Notes: generated from the sequence alone by a model not told the origin. Shown: positions 50,904 to 64,000, counted from the first letter of the stretch. The stretch: DNA of 64,000 nucleotides from Rachycentron canadum (GCA_038496675.1 CM076671.1:4620107-4684106); one strand, 5' to 3'. Numbers and translations: made by a program.

Positions 50904-51596
50904 CTCAGTGCCCTCACAAGAGTGCTCAGGGTCACTGCTAAAGGCCTCATCCTGCTCTGAAACAGATTAAGATGCTGTTTCTGATCAATAAATCTCCCTG
51001 TTTGCTGCCATTGTTATTATAGATCAGAGGTGAATTAGGGAGTGAATCTGTTCTGTGTCATGAATCAGAGGCCACTACCAGATTATCACAAATTGTCTTT
51101 GCCTCACCATGTGTCACAGGACACATTGTAATTTTTCACATTGATGTGATGTTATCTTGTCATGCAACACAAGAATGAGAGGAATGTCTGATCATTAATT
51201 TGTGGGATCTGTTGCATCACTGTGACGCGGTGGTTTTTTGTGCAGTCACGGTTAAGAGCAGACTTTGCTCTCCATTTATTGGTAAATAAGGTTTATGTAA
51301 TTATGATCTTTATAGTATTTAAATGATTGAGGAGGAGGATGCCATCCCACTGTGACCACCCTGCAGGATCACTTGAATAGATGTGTTGATTAACTGTAAC
51401 TGGTTATTATCTTTTATTTTTTACTGCTGTACGTTTTTCCTGTAATTTATCAAAACCATTTTGCCACAGAATGGCAGTTTTGGGAATTAGTAGACATTTC
51501 CTTTTAATGTGTGAGGAGTGCCTGTTTGAGTGTGGTGTGTCACACAACACCTGTGTGACATAGGTCTCTTACATGGTCCTGTAAAACCCATGTTAC

Positions 51597-51638
51597 TGTG
51601 TGTGTGTGCGCGTGTGTGCGCGTGTGTGCGCGTGTGCG
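51597..51638. repeat. TG/CG alternating tract
   Basis: TGTG tracts are interrupted at regular spacing by GCGC, a purine-pyrimidine alternation. Confidence 0.85.
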
Positions 51639-52857
51639 TTTGCATTAGTAAAAGAAACCACAGATTGGGGGTTTGATCGTGTTACAGTATAACCTGCACT
51701 GTACAAATATTGTTTAGTGCTGCCTGATTCCTGCAGACTCATTCACTGAGCTTCCCCTAAACAATCCTGTCTTTCTTTTCCTGCTTGTGACATCATCATC
51801 GCCCCTGCTCTCTCAGTGCCCTGCCCTCCCTCCCACTTCCTGCCCTGACAGGAAATGAGCCAGCTCAAAGTTTTGCTGTTAATGGGGGAAGTGTTGGTGG
51901 ACAAGGACACACCTGTGTCCACTACATAGGTCCCTGTGTTTTCCCCTTGGTCTGTTGTTGAAATCTGGGCCACATAAAAAGTCTGTTGAGACAAACTGTT
52001 GCAAAGGCAGTGATACACAGGGCACCATTTTGGGCAGTTGTGTATTTTTGGAGTGCCCACAGAGTTGCCTCAGCATTCAGTCACAAGGGAAGATACTGTT
52101 CTAGGTCATATGGCTATACGCGCCCTGAATGCACAGGCTCCATAAACACACATATGCAAGGGTGTTGGCAAGTGATGCATGATGCTGCAGACAAAATAAG
52201 ATAAGCGATAATGTCAGTTTTGACCAGCAGCACTGTCACATTTTGTTAAAGCTGTCACAGATAGACTCACCTCTATGTAAGGTGAATCTTTGTATTTTAT
52301 GCCTGACATAGTTTAATGTAACTTCCCTCCTTCTTTGTCAACTGTCCATAATAAGTCGGTCGTGTTTATCTGTGGATGTGTCGTAGGCCTTCCTTTGTTT
52401 TCAGCGTCGGAGCAGCTGCCGGCCTCCTTCTGTGCTGTTGTGACTGGAGCAACTGTTCCCTGCAGCTGCACAGACCCATGTGTCACTACAACACCTGTTC
52501 TATGGCCTTGTGTTGACTGACTGATATCACATGTTCACTGTGTGCAAATTACACCAGAGACATTGATGAGGAGGAGGAAGGGCGTGGGTGACCTGCGACT
52601 CAAACAGGCAGTTGTGTTACAGACACACATGCATGGATGACGTTCATGTCACTGGCACACACCCGTGCTCTCTATGACGCTCTCTCCCTGATATAAGAAG
52701 TGTGTTTGCTGTGGAAACACACAGTCACACTTTTTGCCAGCCACATGCTGGGGCTGAACAACAGTTGGTGTATACAAGACCGAGGAACAGCTGAGGCCAG
52801 GGGAATAGCTTCCTGGTAGTTAGCTGCAATATCAGCTGCCTACCTTTCTCACTCGCT

Positions 52858-52880
52858 CACACACACACACACACACACAC
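52858..52880. repeat. (CA)n microsatellite
   Basis: Eleven CA units in the probable raph1 intron. Confidence 0.9.
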
Positions 52881-54890
52881 ATAAAGTAAATCCACAGTGT
52901 GACCAAATCATAGTGCTGATATTTTCCAGCTAACTCAGCATGTTATAACCTGACATACCTAAATCATATTCTATGATTCAGCATCCAGGTTGTTTCAGAG
53001 GAAACAAGGTTAGGGTGGTGTGAGTCAGCACTTGATGATTCGCTAAAGTGTTTCATGTTGGTCAGCGTCATTGAGACCAGGTGAAGGCCAGTGAGTCACA
53101 TTTAATACACGAGTAAGAGTTTTGACAAGGTTTGAGTTTCTACTCTGACTCATGTTGTGAAATGATTAGTCTGTGCTGATTGCCATGTGTTGAATGCCTG
53201 TGTTTTCATGTGTGTGGGTCTAAAGGGCTTTGTAGTCAAATGAAGAAGGCCTCTGTAGCTCAAAAGTCAGATTCTTAAGCTCGTAGTAATAAGAGAGAGA
53301 GAGTTTATAATGAAGGGAGAACTGCTCTTGATTGCTTTCAGAGCTGTGCGATAAGTGTCTTTCTGGCTGTGCGTGTCATTTTTGTCTGTGCTTAGTTAAG
53401 TCTCTCGCTCAAGTACCCTCCATAGTTAATCCTCTGCATTCTTGTGACAGTAAAATCAGCCTGCTCTCCTCCAGCTGCCGGCTGCCAATTCTCTGATTTC
53501 TCCTGCAGTGCGTCGAGCGCATACACTCGATCCACAAGTTTGGGATTTCACTGACTAATGGCTTTGGTTGAGGTGACTGAAAGCAGGGGATGTGTTTTGC
53601 TTCTATAGCCACAAAAATGGACACTAAATCATATAGGATTGATTTTTTTTTTCTTTCTTTCTTTCTCTCTTTCCAGGGGATAAAAGCCCAGTCACTGAGA
53701 GGAGTGGTGGTTTCGCTTGACCTTCAACCTCAATAGGAAGCAGAGAAAGCCACTTCAGAGGTAAGACTTCCTGTAAACCAGAATGAGTAAATGGTACCAT
53801 TGCTGCTTTCTGTGAGTAATAAATTCTGAGCAGAGGAAAAAGCAAAGACAGTATTGACATATACTTCACAAAACTGCTGCAAATGCCAAACAGATTCATA
53901 TTTTGACACCAGTTGCTGCAGCAAGCTGCCAGGGAAGTTATATTTAAGGTGGTCTCAAATGCTGGTTTTGACATGCATGTCTGAGGAATCATGTGCTCAC
54001 ACCAGCTATCATCTGTCATCACGCTGCTTTGAATTTTTCAGTAAGTGGAATATCCCAGTTGACAGTGTGGATCCGTCATGTGTTTGTTGTTTGAGGAGGT
54101 AAAGTCAAACCTCTTAGGACTGCAACAGGGGAGAGTCTCCCTCACCGAAGGAGATAATTCCTGACTAAAGTGAAACCATGTGAGGGCAAACCATGGCTGT
54201 GGTCTGTGGCAAAGAGATGCTCCTTTATTCTCTCACTATCACAGACAAGCATTGAATTTGCAACCTAGAGCCTTGAAGTTTCCACGAATAGAAGAGATGC
54301 ATGCCTTTTTTTTTTTTTTTTAAAAAGAGATGAAGTAATTTCAGATCAATCACTCACATTGCAAGTAAATCTATACTCAGAGCTCCAGTTTGGCTGTGTA
54401 ATGCTGGTTTATATTAATGTACACCTACATATTTTTCCTGCCTTTCAGTAACCTCAGTCACTATCAGATTTTATACCAAGAATCTAATGTCAACAATTGA
54501 AAGCAACAGAGAAGATGAGACCCTGAGGGTGACAGCAGCTTAATAAACAGAAGTAAAGCTTAAACAGCAGGGATGAATACAGTATTTTATTGATGTTATG
54601 AAAATTAAAAACCATTGCGTTTCTGTTTAATAAATCTCCCTAATGGGTAGAAAGAATGAATTGACAAAGACCCAGACTCGTACTGGATTATTTACATTTT
54701 TGGAAAACAACCCTGTGATGAGTGAAAAGCCCAGGAGTGATGATGTGGAAGAAAGCTGGATTTTAAACTGGGACCCAGCAGTGATGGAGCCTGGAGCTGA
54801 GAGGAGGAAGTCTGTTCCCCTGGACTTTAACTATTTCAGGAAGTGAGGATGCTTATGTGTCACAGTTTTATAGCTGTGTGCTGGTGGGTG

Positions 54891-54894
<4 letters not shown>

Positions 54895-54939
<45 letters not shown>
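54895..54939. repeat. (TG)n microsatellite
   Basis: About 22 uninterrupted TG units. Confidence 0.95.
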
Positions 54940-54940
<1 letters not shown>

Positions 54941-55162
54941 AGTGTCATGTGTTTTAAGGGGAGGTTGCTCACTAACTTTGACATTCAGCTGTCCATAATA
55001 TTCAATATGTACATCGCACATGCAAGGCCATGGTTAACATGTCATTGTTCAGTGATGTGGTTGTCATGGCAACCATTTCATTCAAGAAAAAAACTGTCCT
55101 TGAAATGATCTTCCCTGCTGTTCTTGAATAAATACAGATTGCAACCAGGCCTTTGGGAGATG

Positions 55163-55164
<2 letters not shown>

Positions 55165-55210
<46 letters not shown>

Positions 55211-55252
55211 GTGTGTGTGTGCGCGCGCGCGCGTGTGCGCGCGCGCGTGCAT
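55165..55252. repeat. (GT)n(GC)n compound microsatellite
   Basis: About 88 bases of unbroken purine-pyrimidine alternation: GT units, then GC units, then mixed GTGCGC. Confidence 0.95.
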
Positions 55253-56150
55253 TACAAGAATGCTGTAGGTGGTGTGGCAGGAAACAGACTGCCACATTTT
55301 TGTGTCTGTCTGAAACACACAGACACACATTTGGACATTTGCTTCACATCCAGATAACAAGAAGGTTTTCAGCAGCAGCCAATGTTATGAGGTGAAGGCC
55401 TGAGAAAGGGGAAGATGGTAAACGTAGTCAGATGACAGATAACATCCAGCTGCTAGTGGCATGTGCACAGATGTATGTGTGCTTCCTTTTGCCTTTAGGT
55501 ACAACACGTTGCACATGGCTGGCTTGTTGCAGCAGGAATGTTAATGCACAGGTCACCCATCCGTGTTTGTGTCTGTGTATGTGTTTTTGGCCATGTGTTG
55601 CTTGTGCAGTATGTTGTACCTACTGTGCTTTGTATTCCCTAACAGGTGGCAGATGTAAACCTGTTCTGCTTGACCAAGCAAAAAAACAGATGAAGATCTA
55701 TCTGTAGGCCCCATAATGATTTTATTTGTCACGTGCAGATGATAAAAGAGTGAGGAGTTAAATATATCGTTATCTATATCTAGGAATTATTAAGTGACCC
55801 TGATATTGAAGAAGACCACCATTTATCTAAATATATTACACCATGTTCTCATAAATAGAGCTGCACATTTATACCTAAACAGACACAAAAGGGCTTCCTT
55901 TACCACGTAAAAAATCTAGACAACTGAAACATGAGCTGGAGATTTACTTTGCAACTTAACAGCTTTTTTTCCAGAGCAGAGCAGTGGGTCTCATCTTTTT
56001 TAAGCAGTGCCTCTTTTTAATCTCTGTCTAGGCCCTTTCAACAGTCAGCCTCTGTCTACTGCTGCAGTGCTGCATCATGTTTAAAAGTGTGTGTGTGTGT
56101 GTGAGAGAGGGAGGGAGAGAGAGATCCCACTGCAGCATACCACCTGAGCC

Positions 56151-56184
56151 TGTGTGTGTGTGTATATATATGTATATGTGTGTG

Positions 56185-56215
<31 letters not shown>

Positions 56216-56218
56216 GTG
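56151..56218. repeat. TG/TA/CA compound microsatellite with dyad symmetry
   Basis: GT repeats, an AT core, then AC repeats give an inverted repeat able to fold on itself (about 56178-56215). Confidence 0.9.
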
Positions 56219-59200
56219 TCTGTGTGTGGATGTAACCTGATCTCTTGAGGGCAGGGACAAGACTATTGATTTTACATTTTGACTGCTGCCCCGCAGGGAA
56301 ACTGACACATCCTATCTCTGTTTGTGTGCAAGAGCTTTATTTCTTGCATGAGGACCACCCCTTTTATTTTTTTCTTTCATCACTGTGACATGAAATTTTT
56401 GGAAATTATGGAAATCCCTGCAAACGTCAGCAGAATGACCTGGCAGATGGACGCCCTGCGGGCCGGGATGGGGAAACATCACTTCAATATGTTAGTTATT
56501 GCTCGGGATGTAGGCCGAGCTCACATTGAAGCCTTGTGATGGCTGCATCTCTGTCTGACAGAGCACGTCAACCTGCGTTTGCGTTGCCATGGCAATGCCT
56601 GCTAGAATAGATGGAGGGCAGCTGAAGTAGAAGCAGTGCTCACACCTACCACCCACCAGTGTGACCATGCATTTCCATGCTGCCTCTCTTCCCCGGTCTC
56701 AGTCTCTCCCGCTCCTCCTCTCTCCACCCCCCCTTGACTCCCTCTCCATCTGTCCACCTCTGACATCCTCCTCATCTTTCTCCCCTCTCTGTCCCCCATC
56801 TCTTTCTCTGCCCCTCCTTCCTAATTGGCTGTATAAGCCAGAGTCACGCTTTGCTTGAGTGCACTCGCATATGTTTGTGGGTCCATATGTGTGTGTTTGG
56901 GTACAAGTTCCTCCTCTGCTTGCAGGCTGTTGGTCATGCTTGACTAATGACACTGGAGCTGTTGTTTTCGCCATCAGGCCCTCCCCTTTATTCACAACCT
57001 AATAGCCATCTCCCTCCCGCCATTATTCTACCTATCCATCACTCCCTTCATCAGTCCCCCTGCTTCCTCGCCGCCTGGTTACCCACCTCATCTCTCTTCC
57101 CCAATCAGTCCTTCCCCTTAATTCTCTCTGTTCTTCTGTGGTGAGTTTTGTGTTGTGTTTGTTTTTATGGTTGAATCCTGTGCGACAGAATAGTCTTGAC
57201 GTTGGTGCACATTTACATTTAAGCTATTTGTTTTCAACTCTATTAAACTGATATCACAATACTGATATTTTTCCAACATGTAGTCATGAGAATATGAAAG
57301 AAAATTCTCAGCAGACAACTCCACAGTTGTGGTGTAATAGTTTGCAGAAGATAGTGTTGCTGTTATCTCAGCCTGAGAGTTTTTACACTGCACACAGCAG
57401 CATTACTTTCTTTTTGAGCTGTGCTTACTGCTAATGTACGTGTGTATAATTTCAGTATTTGTAATTTCATCATATTCCATTTTTATCACATCATAATTTA
57501 GTAATGAGTCACATATCTGAGGTTTATTTTGAAGGATCAACTGGTGTTTTTGACTGTCAATGACGTCTGAAGTAGGAAGGTTGAGGCAAAAGTACAAGAG
57601 CTCTTAATGGAAAAGTTCAGTAAACACCAGCATCAGTAAATAACATCATGAGAGCGTCAGCATGTAAATCTATTGCCGAAAAGCACATAAGCCCTTCTTG
57701 TTGTATGTCCCTGTCCCATATTTGAACCTGGGATCATCTTGTCACAAGTATGTTGCTTTAACCTTTAAGGCTGCATCCACCCATTATATCTGATTTACAG
57801 AAGACACACACAGCGTATTATGTCATTTCTAGCATCAGATGTCGGTGGCCACAACAGGTCAGTTGAGGTTGACAAGCCAACCACACCCAGCTGGACTTTG
57901 GATAGTAGCCGACGAGCTGCTCCCTTGTTCAAAGAGTTCTTTCACTGGCACTGCAAGCCACAGCTCATAGCCAGTTTCCTCTTTCCACTTTTAACTTGCA
58001 TATGTCTATGTGACACAGTGACATTGGTTTCTGGTCTCCCTTGCACCTCTCCTGGTGGTCACGTCTTGTAGATGAAGGGAGTTGACCTGGAAAAAAATGG
58101 GAGAGGCGAGGGATGGAAACGGAAATGAGCAAACAGCCACAGACTGGGCCGAAGACATGAGTCTCAAATTAACCGTTATTACACACTCTTTACAACATTA
58201 CAACATTTACAACAAGATTGTATCTGTTTTATGTCTGAAACCAAACATTTTAGAGCAGCAATAAAGGGTTTTTTCGACCCTAAAAAGATGCCTTCTTTTG
58301 ACTGTCTAACCATTAATGAAATCACAAGTTGCACTTTGAAGTGCATATTGGCTTTAAGCAGCTTCAGTATGACACAGGATGTCATTATGATATCTTGACA
58401 CACCATATTTTAGTGTGTTTTTTACAGCTGGAGCATTTTAGGCTGCGATGACAATCAGACACATGTATGTGTAAGAGGTGATTCATGGTCTGGGAAATGG
58501 CACAACCCACACCAGATAAGGGGCTGACATGAGGAACAGAGGAAGAAAGGAAGTCAGGAGGGAGAAGATCTTTATGCACAGTACAGGGACATACAGCAGC
58601 TGCTATTAGAGCACATTATATAACTGGGGTGTGCCTTGTAAAACTGAAAATGAGCCTTCGTGCATAATCACCCCAGATCTTCTAAAAAAAATTGAGAACA
58701 TGCTGTTTCACACACCCAGAGTCAGACAGCACTATTTAGAGTATGAGGGGCACACCTTGCAGCGAGGTTGCCCCGGCTGTGTTTGCTATTTCTAGCCATG
58801 GGTATGCTAAATGTTTTACTTGTTCCCTGTTTGAGCTTTGTCTGCGTCTGCCCCCAGAGACGCTTGTCACTCTGAGCATTTATGTCCCACAAAACTCATA
58901 AGAATTCCTGCTCTATTCGCAGCCAAACACCATGGCACTGCATTCATGCCTCATAAGTTCATTGAGTTTCTATAATTGCCATGATGTTTTCTTGCCCCAA
59001 GCTCAGTTATTTCCTGTCTGTTTCTTCTAAATTTTGGCTCACTCTGTTGTGACGATGTTGAGAATATTTTTAGAATAAAAGTGTCATATTTGCATGAAGT
59101 ACAAGCTGATTTGAATAGGGAAAGAGCTGTGAGCACAAGGTGGTTTTGGAGGTTTGTTTTTTCAAAGTGGAAAGGATGAGAGTCAAAACACTGATGCCCG

Positions 59201-60806
59201 GTTGTAATTAGTTCTCATTGCAAAGTTATAAAACTAGGTAGGTGGAGTATTTGGTCCAAAAATAGTCTGTTTAGAGGTGCTTGGTGGAAACATCCACTCA
59301 GTCTGAGCAGCAGGGGTACCTGGCCACAATAGTGTTTACACAGCTATGGTCATATTCCACATCCCAGCCTTTATATTTCCTGTGTGATTGAAATCTGAAA
59401 GGATTTATTTGTCACTAAAATGTTAGGGGTAAGTTGGCATTTGAGTGTCTTTTTTTGTTTTTCTCTTAGATTGTATGGATTCAATTAGCTATTTTGTTTG
59501 TTCTCATAAAAAGCAATTAAAATCAGCCCAGCAAAGAGGATTTGAGCAGAAAGTAAAGAGCATCATCTATAGAAACCTACCACTCTGTGAGGAGCCTGGG
59601 TTAACTCATTAAAACGCATTGAATGGAGGTGATACAGTTAGGATTATCTCATATTGATGGTAAGTGAGTTGCACTACTCCTCCAGCTAGTCTGCAGAGTC
59701 ATTAAACTTGTGCTTGTCTATCCAACTACATTAAACTGCATGTTTAATGTGAACCAAATGAACAACAAGACTCTGTTCTGTCATGCAAACTGAATTAAGA
59801 GGGAGCCAGTCATGGAGATTTAAACTGACCTATGATGTCATGTTGCACTCTCCCTTTCTCTTTGTCACACCCAAACACTTGTGTGAGTTTCTTTCTCTCA
59901 GCAGCTTTTTTATTTATTCCCCTCTTTCTCGTGACTGTATCAAGAAGAAAACAAGGTTGAAAGTCCCTTCCTTTTGTCACAAGTTTCCTCTGGATGATCC
60001 GGTTTCTTCCCACTCCACAGATTTACATGTCAGGAAGTTTCTGGCCTTTGCCCTTCACCTTCAACACTGGCCTCAGAACCAGAATTGTCTGTGTATCTAT
60101 CCAAAGGCTTCACCCTAGTCTGGAGCAGCTACATTTGTTTGTCACATTTGGTGTGAAAGTAGGCCTCGGGCAGCATGAGTCATGTGATGGGAAGCCAGTC
60201 AGCGAGTTCACTTGAACCAGTGCAGCGGTGTTTTCTTGCCTCAAATGAAGTTTCTTCTTGTTAAACTACTTTCTATGACGCCACAGCAGTGTCAACTGTC
60301 AGCAGACAGAAACCTGCCAGTTTGAAACCTATAGCCTCATTTTTATTGATATTCAGCGACTTAACATCTAGTCCTCGCACCGCTCCCTTTTCCAATCCTC
60401 TTGACATTCTCTGATATGAACGACTTAGTCTAAAGATAGACACATTCTCCTCCTACTCCTCCTCCACCTCTTCATCCTCCTCAGCACCGGATGCTTGGTG
60501 TGCTTTCTCTAAGATTTTGAGAGATTCATTTTCCCAGAACATGCTTTTCATTTTCCCTTCGCCAGCACTGCGACATCAGCAGGATCTGTGAGTGCTTACA
60601 AAAAAAAGGCTGCAGAGGGCAACTCCACTGGGAAGACCTTTGACCTCCAACCTTTCACCTGATAGACCACTGAGCCACCCAGCAGCCGCTGGAGACCAAT
60701 GAGTGCTCGTCATGCTCAGACAAGAGAGGGGGACCGTGCAGGATCAGGAGGGGAAAAGGCCAAAGCTGCTGTTTGGTTTGCAATGATGCCTATAGGAGTG
60801 CACTTT

Positions 60807-60808
<2 letters not shown>

Positions 60809-60841
<33 letters not shown>
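60809..60841. repeat. (CA)n microsatellite
   Basis: About 16 CA units in the probable raph1 intron. Confidence 0.95.
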
Positions 60842-60843
<2 letters not shown>

Positions 60844-61763
60844 ATCCACTCAGAAAGCTTCCACCCATCCCCATGTCTCTCCCAGGTCATGCTTAAAAGC
60901 AGGGCCTCAGGTGGTAATTCACTTAAACCTGCAACAGCATCGGCCATTGGGGCAGTGATTCCATTAAAATAACAGCAGCAGATCTATTTTCAAAGTGCTG
61001 TTTGCTTTTGTCTTTTCCCTGTCTGTTTTTATTCTGTTTGGATTTTCTTCTTGCATTTAAATTGAATATCTACCTACAGCAGATGTATATATCTGGGTGT
61101 GTCTAACTGCTAATGTGTGTGTAACTACTGTGACGGGCCGCAGGCTGATTGCTGGTTGAACACAGCTGTGTCGCCTCCTGCAGTGCCGCTCATTTTTCGC
61201 TTGTGTATTTCCAGATGGAAGCACCTCAGAGTACTGGCAAACACAATGCAAGCATTTGATATTTGGCCATTTCCTCTTCCTGTCTGCTTCCATCCAGCCA
61301 TGATGTCATGATGGCATTACAGCAAGAATAGTCAACCTTTTTCATACTGGGAAACCCCAAATAGATACAGACCAAAGGGCCCCATATAGAGCCACATTTG
61401 AGAGAAGCAGAGTCAACAAATGGTTGTTTAAGTTCTTTGGTGGTAGGATGGTACTATGTAATTTAAATGAGGGCAAACTGGTGTATGCTTTTTGTAATTT
61501 TTATGGTAAACCACTGGCTCATCCTCAAGGGTGCAGCGGGTGGGTGTGACGATGTTGGGGTCTGGATCCCACTCTCAGCACCCTGAGCTCCTCCTTCCAC
61601 CCAAATGTCTCCCCCATCCCCAATAAGTGACACAGACCAACCAAAGGGCAGCTGGAGTTTCCTGCCCAGAACCAGGCCATTAGGGAAATCAGGAATTCTG
61701 CACATCCTGGCCATTTCCTGTTCTGACTCCGACACATGTTCATGAGGGTGTGAATATAATTTT

Positions 61764-61783
61764 ACACACACACACACACACAC
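61764..61783. repeat. (AC)n microsatellite
   Basis: Ten AC units. Confidence 0.9.
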
Positions 61784-61911
61784 TTGGATAAATTGTTTTT
61801 GTTTACATACTTAGACTCTATCTTTCTTGACAAGATGACAAGTCTGCATTGCTCATGTGCTTCATAGGCATGCTGAAGCAGGAAAGCATCCATCAGCAAC
61901 ACTGCAATGTG

Positions 61912-61931
61912 CACACACACACACACACACA
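61912..61931. repeat. (CA)n microsatellite
   Basis: About ten CA units, followed by an imperfect extension. Confidence 0.9.
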
Positions 61932-62100
61932 GACACACGCAAAGTGGCAGCTTTGGCTTGTAATATCATCTGTAGAGACACAAAGGCTGGGATGGGAGAC
62001 TTAGGGAGTATATTTGTACATGCAGCAAATGCAGTGACTTTAAGGAACAGAGCACATGTGCTGCCTGGAATGTGACCGCTTATGATCTCTGCGCCCCTCA

Positions 62101-62104
<4 letters not shown>

Positions 62105-62131
<27 letters not shown>
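62105..62131. repeat. (TG)n microsatellite
   Basis: About 13 TG units. Confidence 0.9.
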
Positions 62132-63779
62132 TGACTGATTTTTTTGTGTGGTGTTGCTATCATATTCCTGTTTACTTTGCCAAACACCCGCCTGTTTTAT
62201 TGCCTTTCACCTACTGCCTGTTTTATTACCTGGTTTTATCACCTCCTAACAACATAGCATGACTTTCAGATTGCTTCTCAAGTATTCAGTAAAACCATAA
62301 AGGTTTACACACGCAAAAACACACACACATAACACGTTGAGCCACATCGGCACATTTTACTAGATCAAAAGAACAGGGGTCGTCAGAGGGGTTAATCCTG
62401 GTTTGGTACAGTCCCCACTAGTGACTGACACCACACACTGTGAATAAGAGGAGGGCATAACACCCCCTGTAAACATCAATAGGATTATCCAGGAATATTC
62501 CATCTGGAAGGCACTGGACTGTACCAAGAAATGGTCTCTCTTAAGGGGGAAGAGGATGTTGTCAAATTGACCTCTCTCATTTAGTTTATTGACGATCTGT
62601 TGTTAAAAGGTGTAGGGATTTAGCTCGGTGCATGTCAAGATGAGAGTGTGCAGGTGTTTCTCTTCCTGTGCTTAACTACACATTTTTTTTTTTCCGTTTG
62701 ACGCACATATCACCAGATTAGACAGCATTCCTCCTCCAAGTACACTGGCATGTGTGGGTGTTTATTCATTCTCCAGGTTCGATAATATCAGACTGTCTAA
62801 ACAGTGTGATTTCCCACCTGACCTAGAAATGATAAGAGGGCATCGTCACATGTTACATATTGCAGAATGGGGTCATTTTTGCTCTGTTCTTGGTTCAGCA
62901 CATACACGTCCAATCTGTTTTCATTCAGTGTGTTTTTTAAAGAGTCCTTGTAGACACTGAAAAGGTTTCCCTTTGTCACTTGTGTTCAGGCCACTTCATT
63001 TGGACTGAATACTGGAGGGCTGATCATGTCATAATATGTACTGAATGTTATCATGTAAATGAAAGTGTAATGTGGGGAAATGTTTACCAAAGAACCTCAG
63101 ACTGTCTGATATTTTGCTGCTCCAGCCATATGAAATATATCCACAAGGATGAAATACTCCCACCTGTGTAAATGTCAATATTAAGATGTTCTTCAGAGCC
63201 CATCCCCTGCTCTGTTGCATCACCAGGTATGAGCTGCTTGTATTAAATCAACCAGAAACACCAATGCATTTTTATTGCAGTTACACTACTTTCCTTTATA
63301 TCCAGTAGAGGGAGCTCTTTCATCACCTTGGACAGCACAGCTGGGCTCTAACAACAAGCTTGCTATGCCCTCCTTCACTCACACTGGCCCACATAGCCAC
63401 CTTCAGAGTGGTGTGATTGATACGTCCTTTATGCTGTAGTGATTCACTGCACTCACGCTGTCGATTTACGTGACATTGCTTCAGCGTCCTCTTCCTTCCC
63501 CCTTTCAGGGATCTGTTGGGTGTGTCAGCGATGAACAGCACACTAGACACTACAGGGCATTTCAGCGATCAGACTGCATAGGGTGCCCGCTAGGGGTTCA
63601 CGAGCCGTTGTCATGGTAACAGGCAGTGAGGTTGGCAGGAGCCGAAGGTTCTTGTTTTTTTTTTTTTTTTTTTTTTTTTATCCTTTAGATCACTCCTTTG
63701 TGGGTGTGAATTTATGTACATGTATGGAATCATACGACAATGTCTCATTTGCTTTCCTCTGTTTCTTTACATCTGCATT

Positions 63780-63816
63780 GGTGTGTGTGTGTGTGCGTGC
63801 GTGCGTGCATGTGTAG
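63780..63816 (+). promoter_or_regulatory. TG/TGCG tract forming the 3' splice site of raph1 exon 2
   Basis: An alternating GT/GCGT tract ends in GTAG, and the start codon follows immediately. No AG dinucleotide occurs from 63689 to 63814, which supports the AG at 63815-63816 as an acceptor. A second, classical acceptor (T-run then TCCTTTAG) ends at 63688. Confidence 0.55.
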
Positions 63817-63936
63817 ATGGAGCAGGTGTCAGATGATGAGTTGGACCATGGAGCAGAGGAGGACAGCGATAAGGAGGACCAGGACCTGGACAAGATGTTT
63901 GGAGCTTGGCTGGGAGAGCTGGACAAGCTCACACAG
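63817..63936 (+). CDS. raph1: Ras-associated and PH domains-containing protein 1 (lamellipodin), first coding exon
   Basis: RAPH1 links Ras-family GTPases and phosphoinositides to Ena/VASP proteins at the leading edge of the cell. This exon gives the first 40 residues, MEQVSDDELDHGAEEDSD through LGELDKLTQ, almost identical to human RAPH1; the KMFGAWLGELDKLTQ stretch marks the MRL family. It ends in phase 0 at donor CAG followed by GTTAAC. The Ras-association, PH and proline-rich regions must lie beyond the right edge. An in-frame TAG sits directly before the ATG, so the frame does not extend upstream. Confidence 0.9.
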
Positions 63937-64000
63937 GTTAACATACATAACATACATACACACAAAGTAATGGAGGTTGAATCCACAGATACAGACTCAC
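63937..64000 (+). other. raph1 intron start
   Basis: Intronic sequence after the GT donor at 63937, running to the window edge. Confidence 0.7.

Larger units (their letters stand above)
42171..63816 (+). other. Probable raph1 intron 1, repeat-rich, no coding exon recognised
   Basis: About 21.6 kb carries many short ORFs, none with a recognisable domain or splice chain. CpG content stays raised to about 42950, including a G11 run near 42330. From 47 kb onward, simple repeats dominate: GA runs, many TG/CA tracts, an N gap, a local duplication and a long palindrome. Regulatory elements are likely in an intron this size but cannot be picked out without alignment. Confidence 0.4.

Noticed and set aside
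54643..54846. 67-codon plus-strand ORF in the raph1 intron
   Set aside because: No domain or splice continuation; not needed for raph1, whose coding start is at 63817.

Overview
The window is vertebrate nuclear DNA: GT-AG introns, AATAAA poly(A) signals, many (TG)n/(CA)n microsatellites and two runs of N inside simple repeats. The short introns and the gene set point to a teleost fish; the species cannot be told from the sequence. I can read seven genes. Six have complete coding regions, rebuilt exon by exon with continuous reading phase. The seventh (raph1) shows only its first coding exon. An eighth, partial and unrecognised gene model lies at the left edge. All names rest on similarity to remembered mammalian proteins; no search was run.

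Layout. 1-592 (minus): edge-truncated three-exon candidate gene with a proline-rich 37-residue repeat. 593-4800: nothing convincing. 4800-12313 (plus): abcb6, 19 coding exons plus a probable 5' UTR exon. 13812-16429 (plus): cnppd1. 18310-20839 (plus): prkag3, AMPK gamma-3. 22209-26496 (plus): retreg2, an ER-phagy receptor of the FAM134 family. 26497-28696: 3' UTR and spacer. 28697-31285 (minus): mdh1b. 31992-36788 (plus): fastkd2, divergent from mdh1b across about 0.7 kb. 37964-40172 (minus): cd28. About 41.8-42.2 kb: CpG-rich probable promoter with good splice donors on both strands. 42.2-63.8 kb: probable raph1 intron 1, rich in simple repeats. 63817-63936 (plus): first coding exon of raph1 (lamellipodin); the gene runs off the right edge.

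The left block (abcb6, cnppd1, prkag3, retreg2) corresponds to genes on human 2q35. The right block (mdh1b, fastkd2, cd28, raph1) corresponds to genes on human 2q33. They abut here, so the fish order differs from human, with the junction between 26.5 and 28.7 kb. The genes do not form one pathway: they cover porphyrin/organelle transport, a cyclin-like protein, muscle energy sensing, ER turnover, a cilium-associated MDH-like protein, mitochondrial RNA handling, T-cell costimulation and actin-edge signalling.

I found no complete undescribed system. The best leads are the unrecognised repeat protein at the left edge, a 20-bp intronic hairpin in fastkd2, an altered tyrosine motif in the CD28 tail, an overlapping upstream ORF ahead of abcb6, competing splice acceptors before the raph1 start codon, and a divergent coding-like exon at the putative raph1 promoter.
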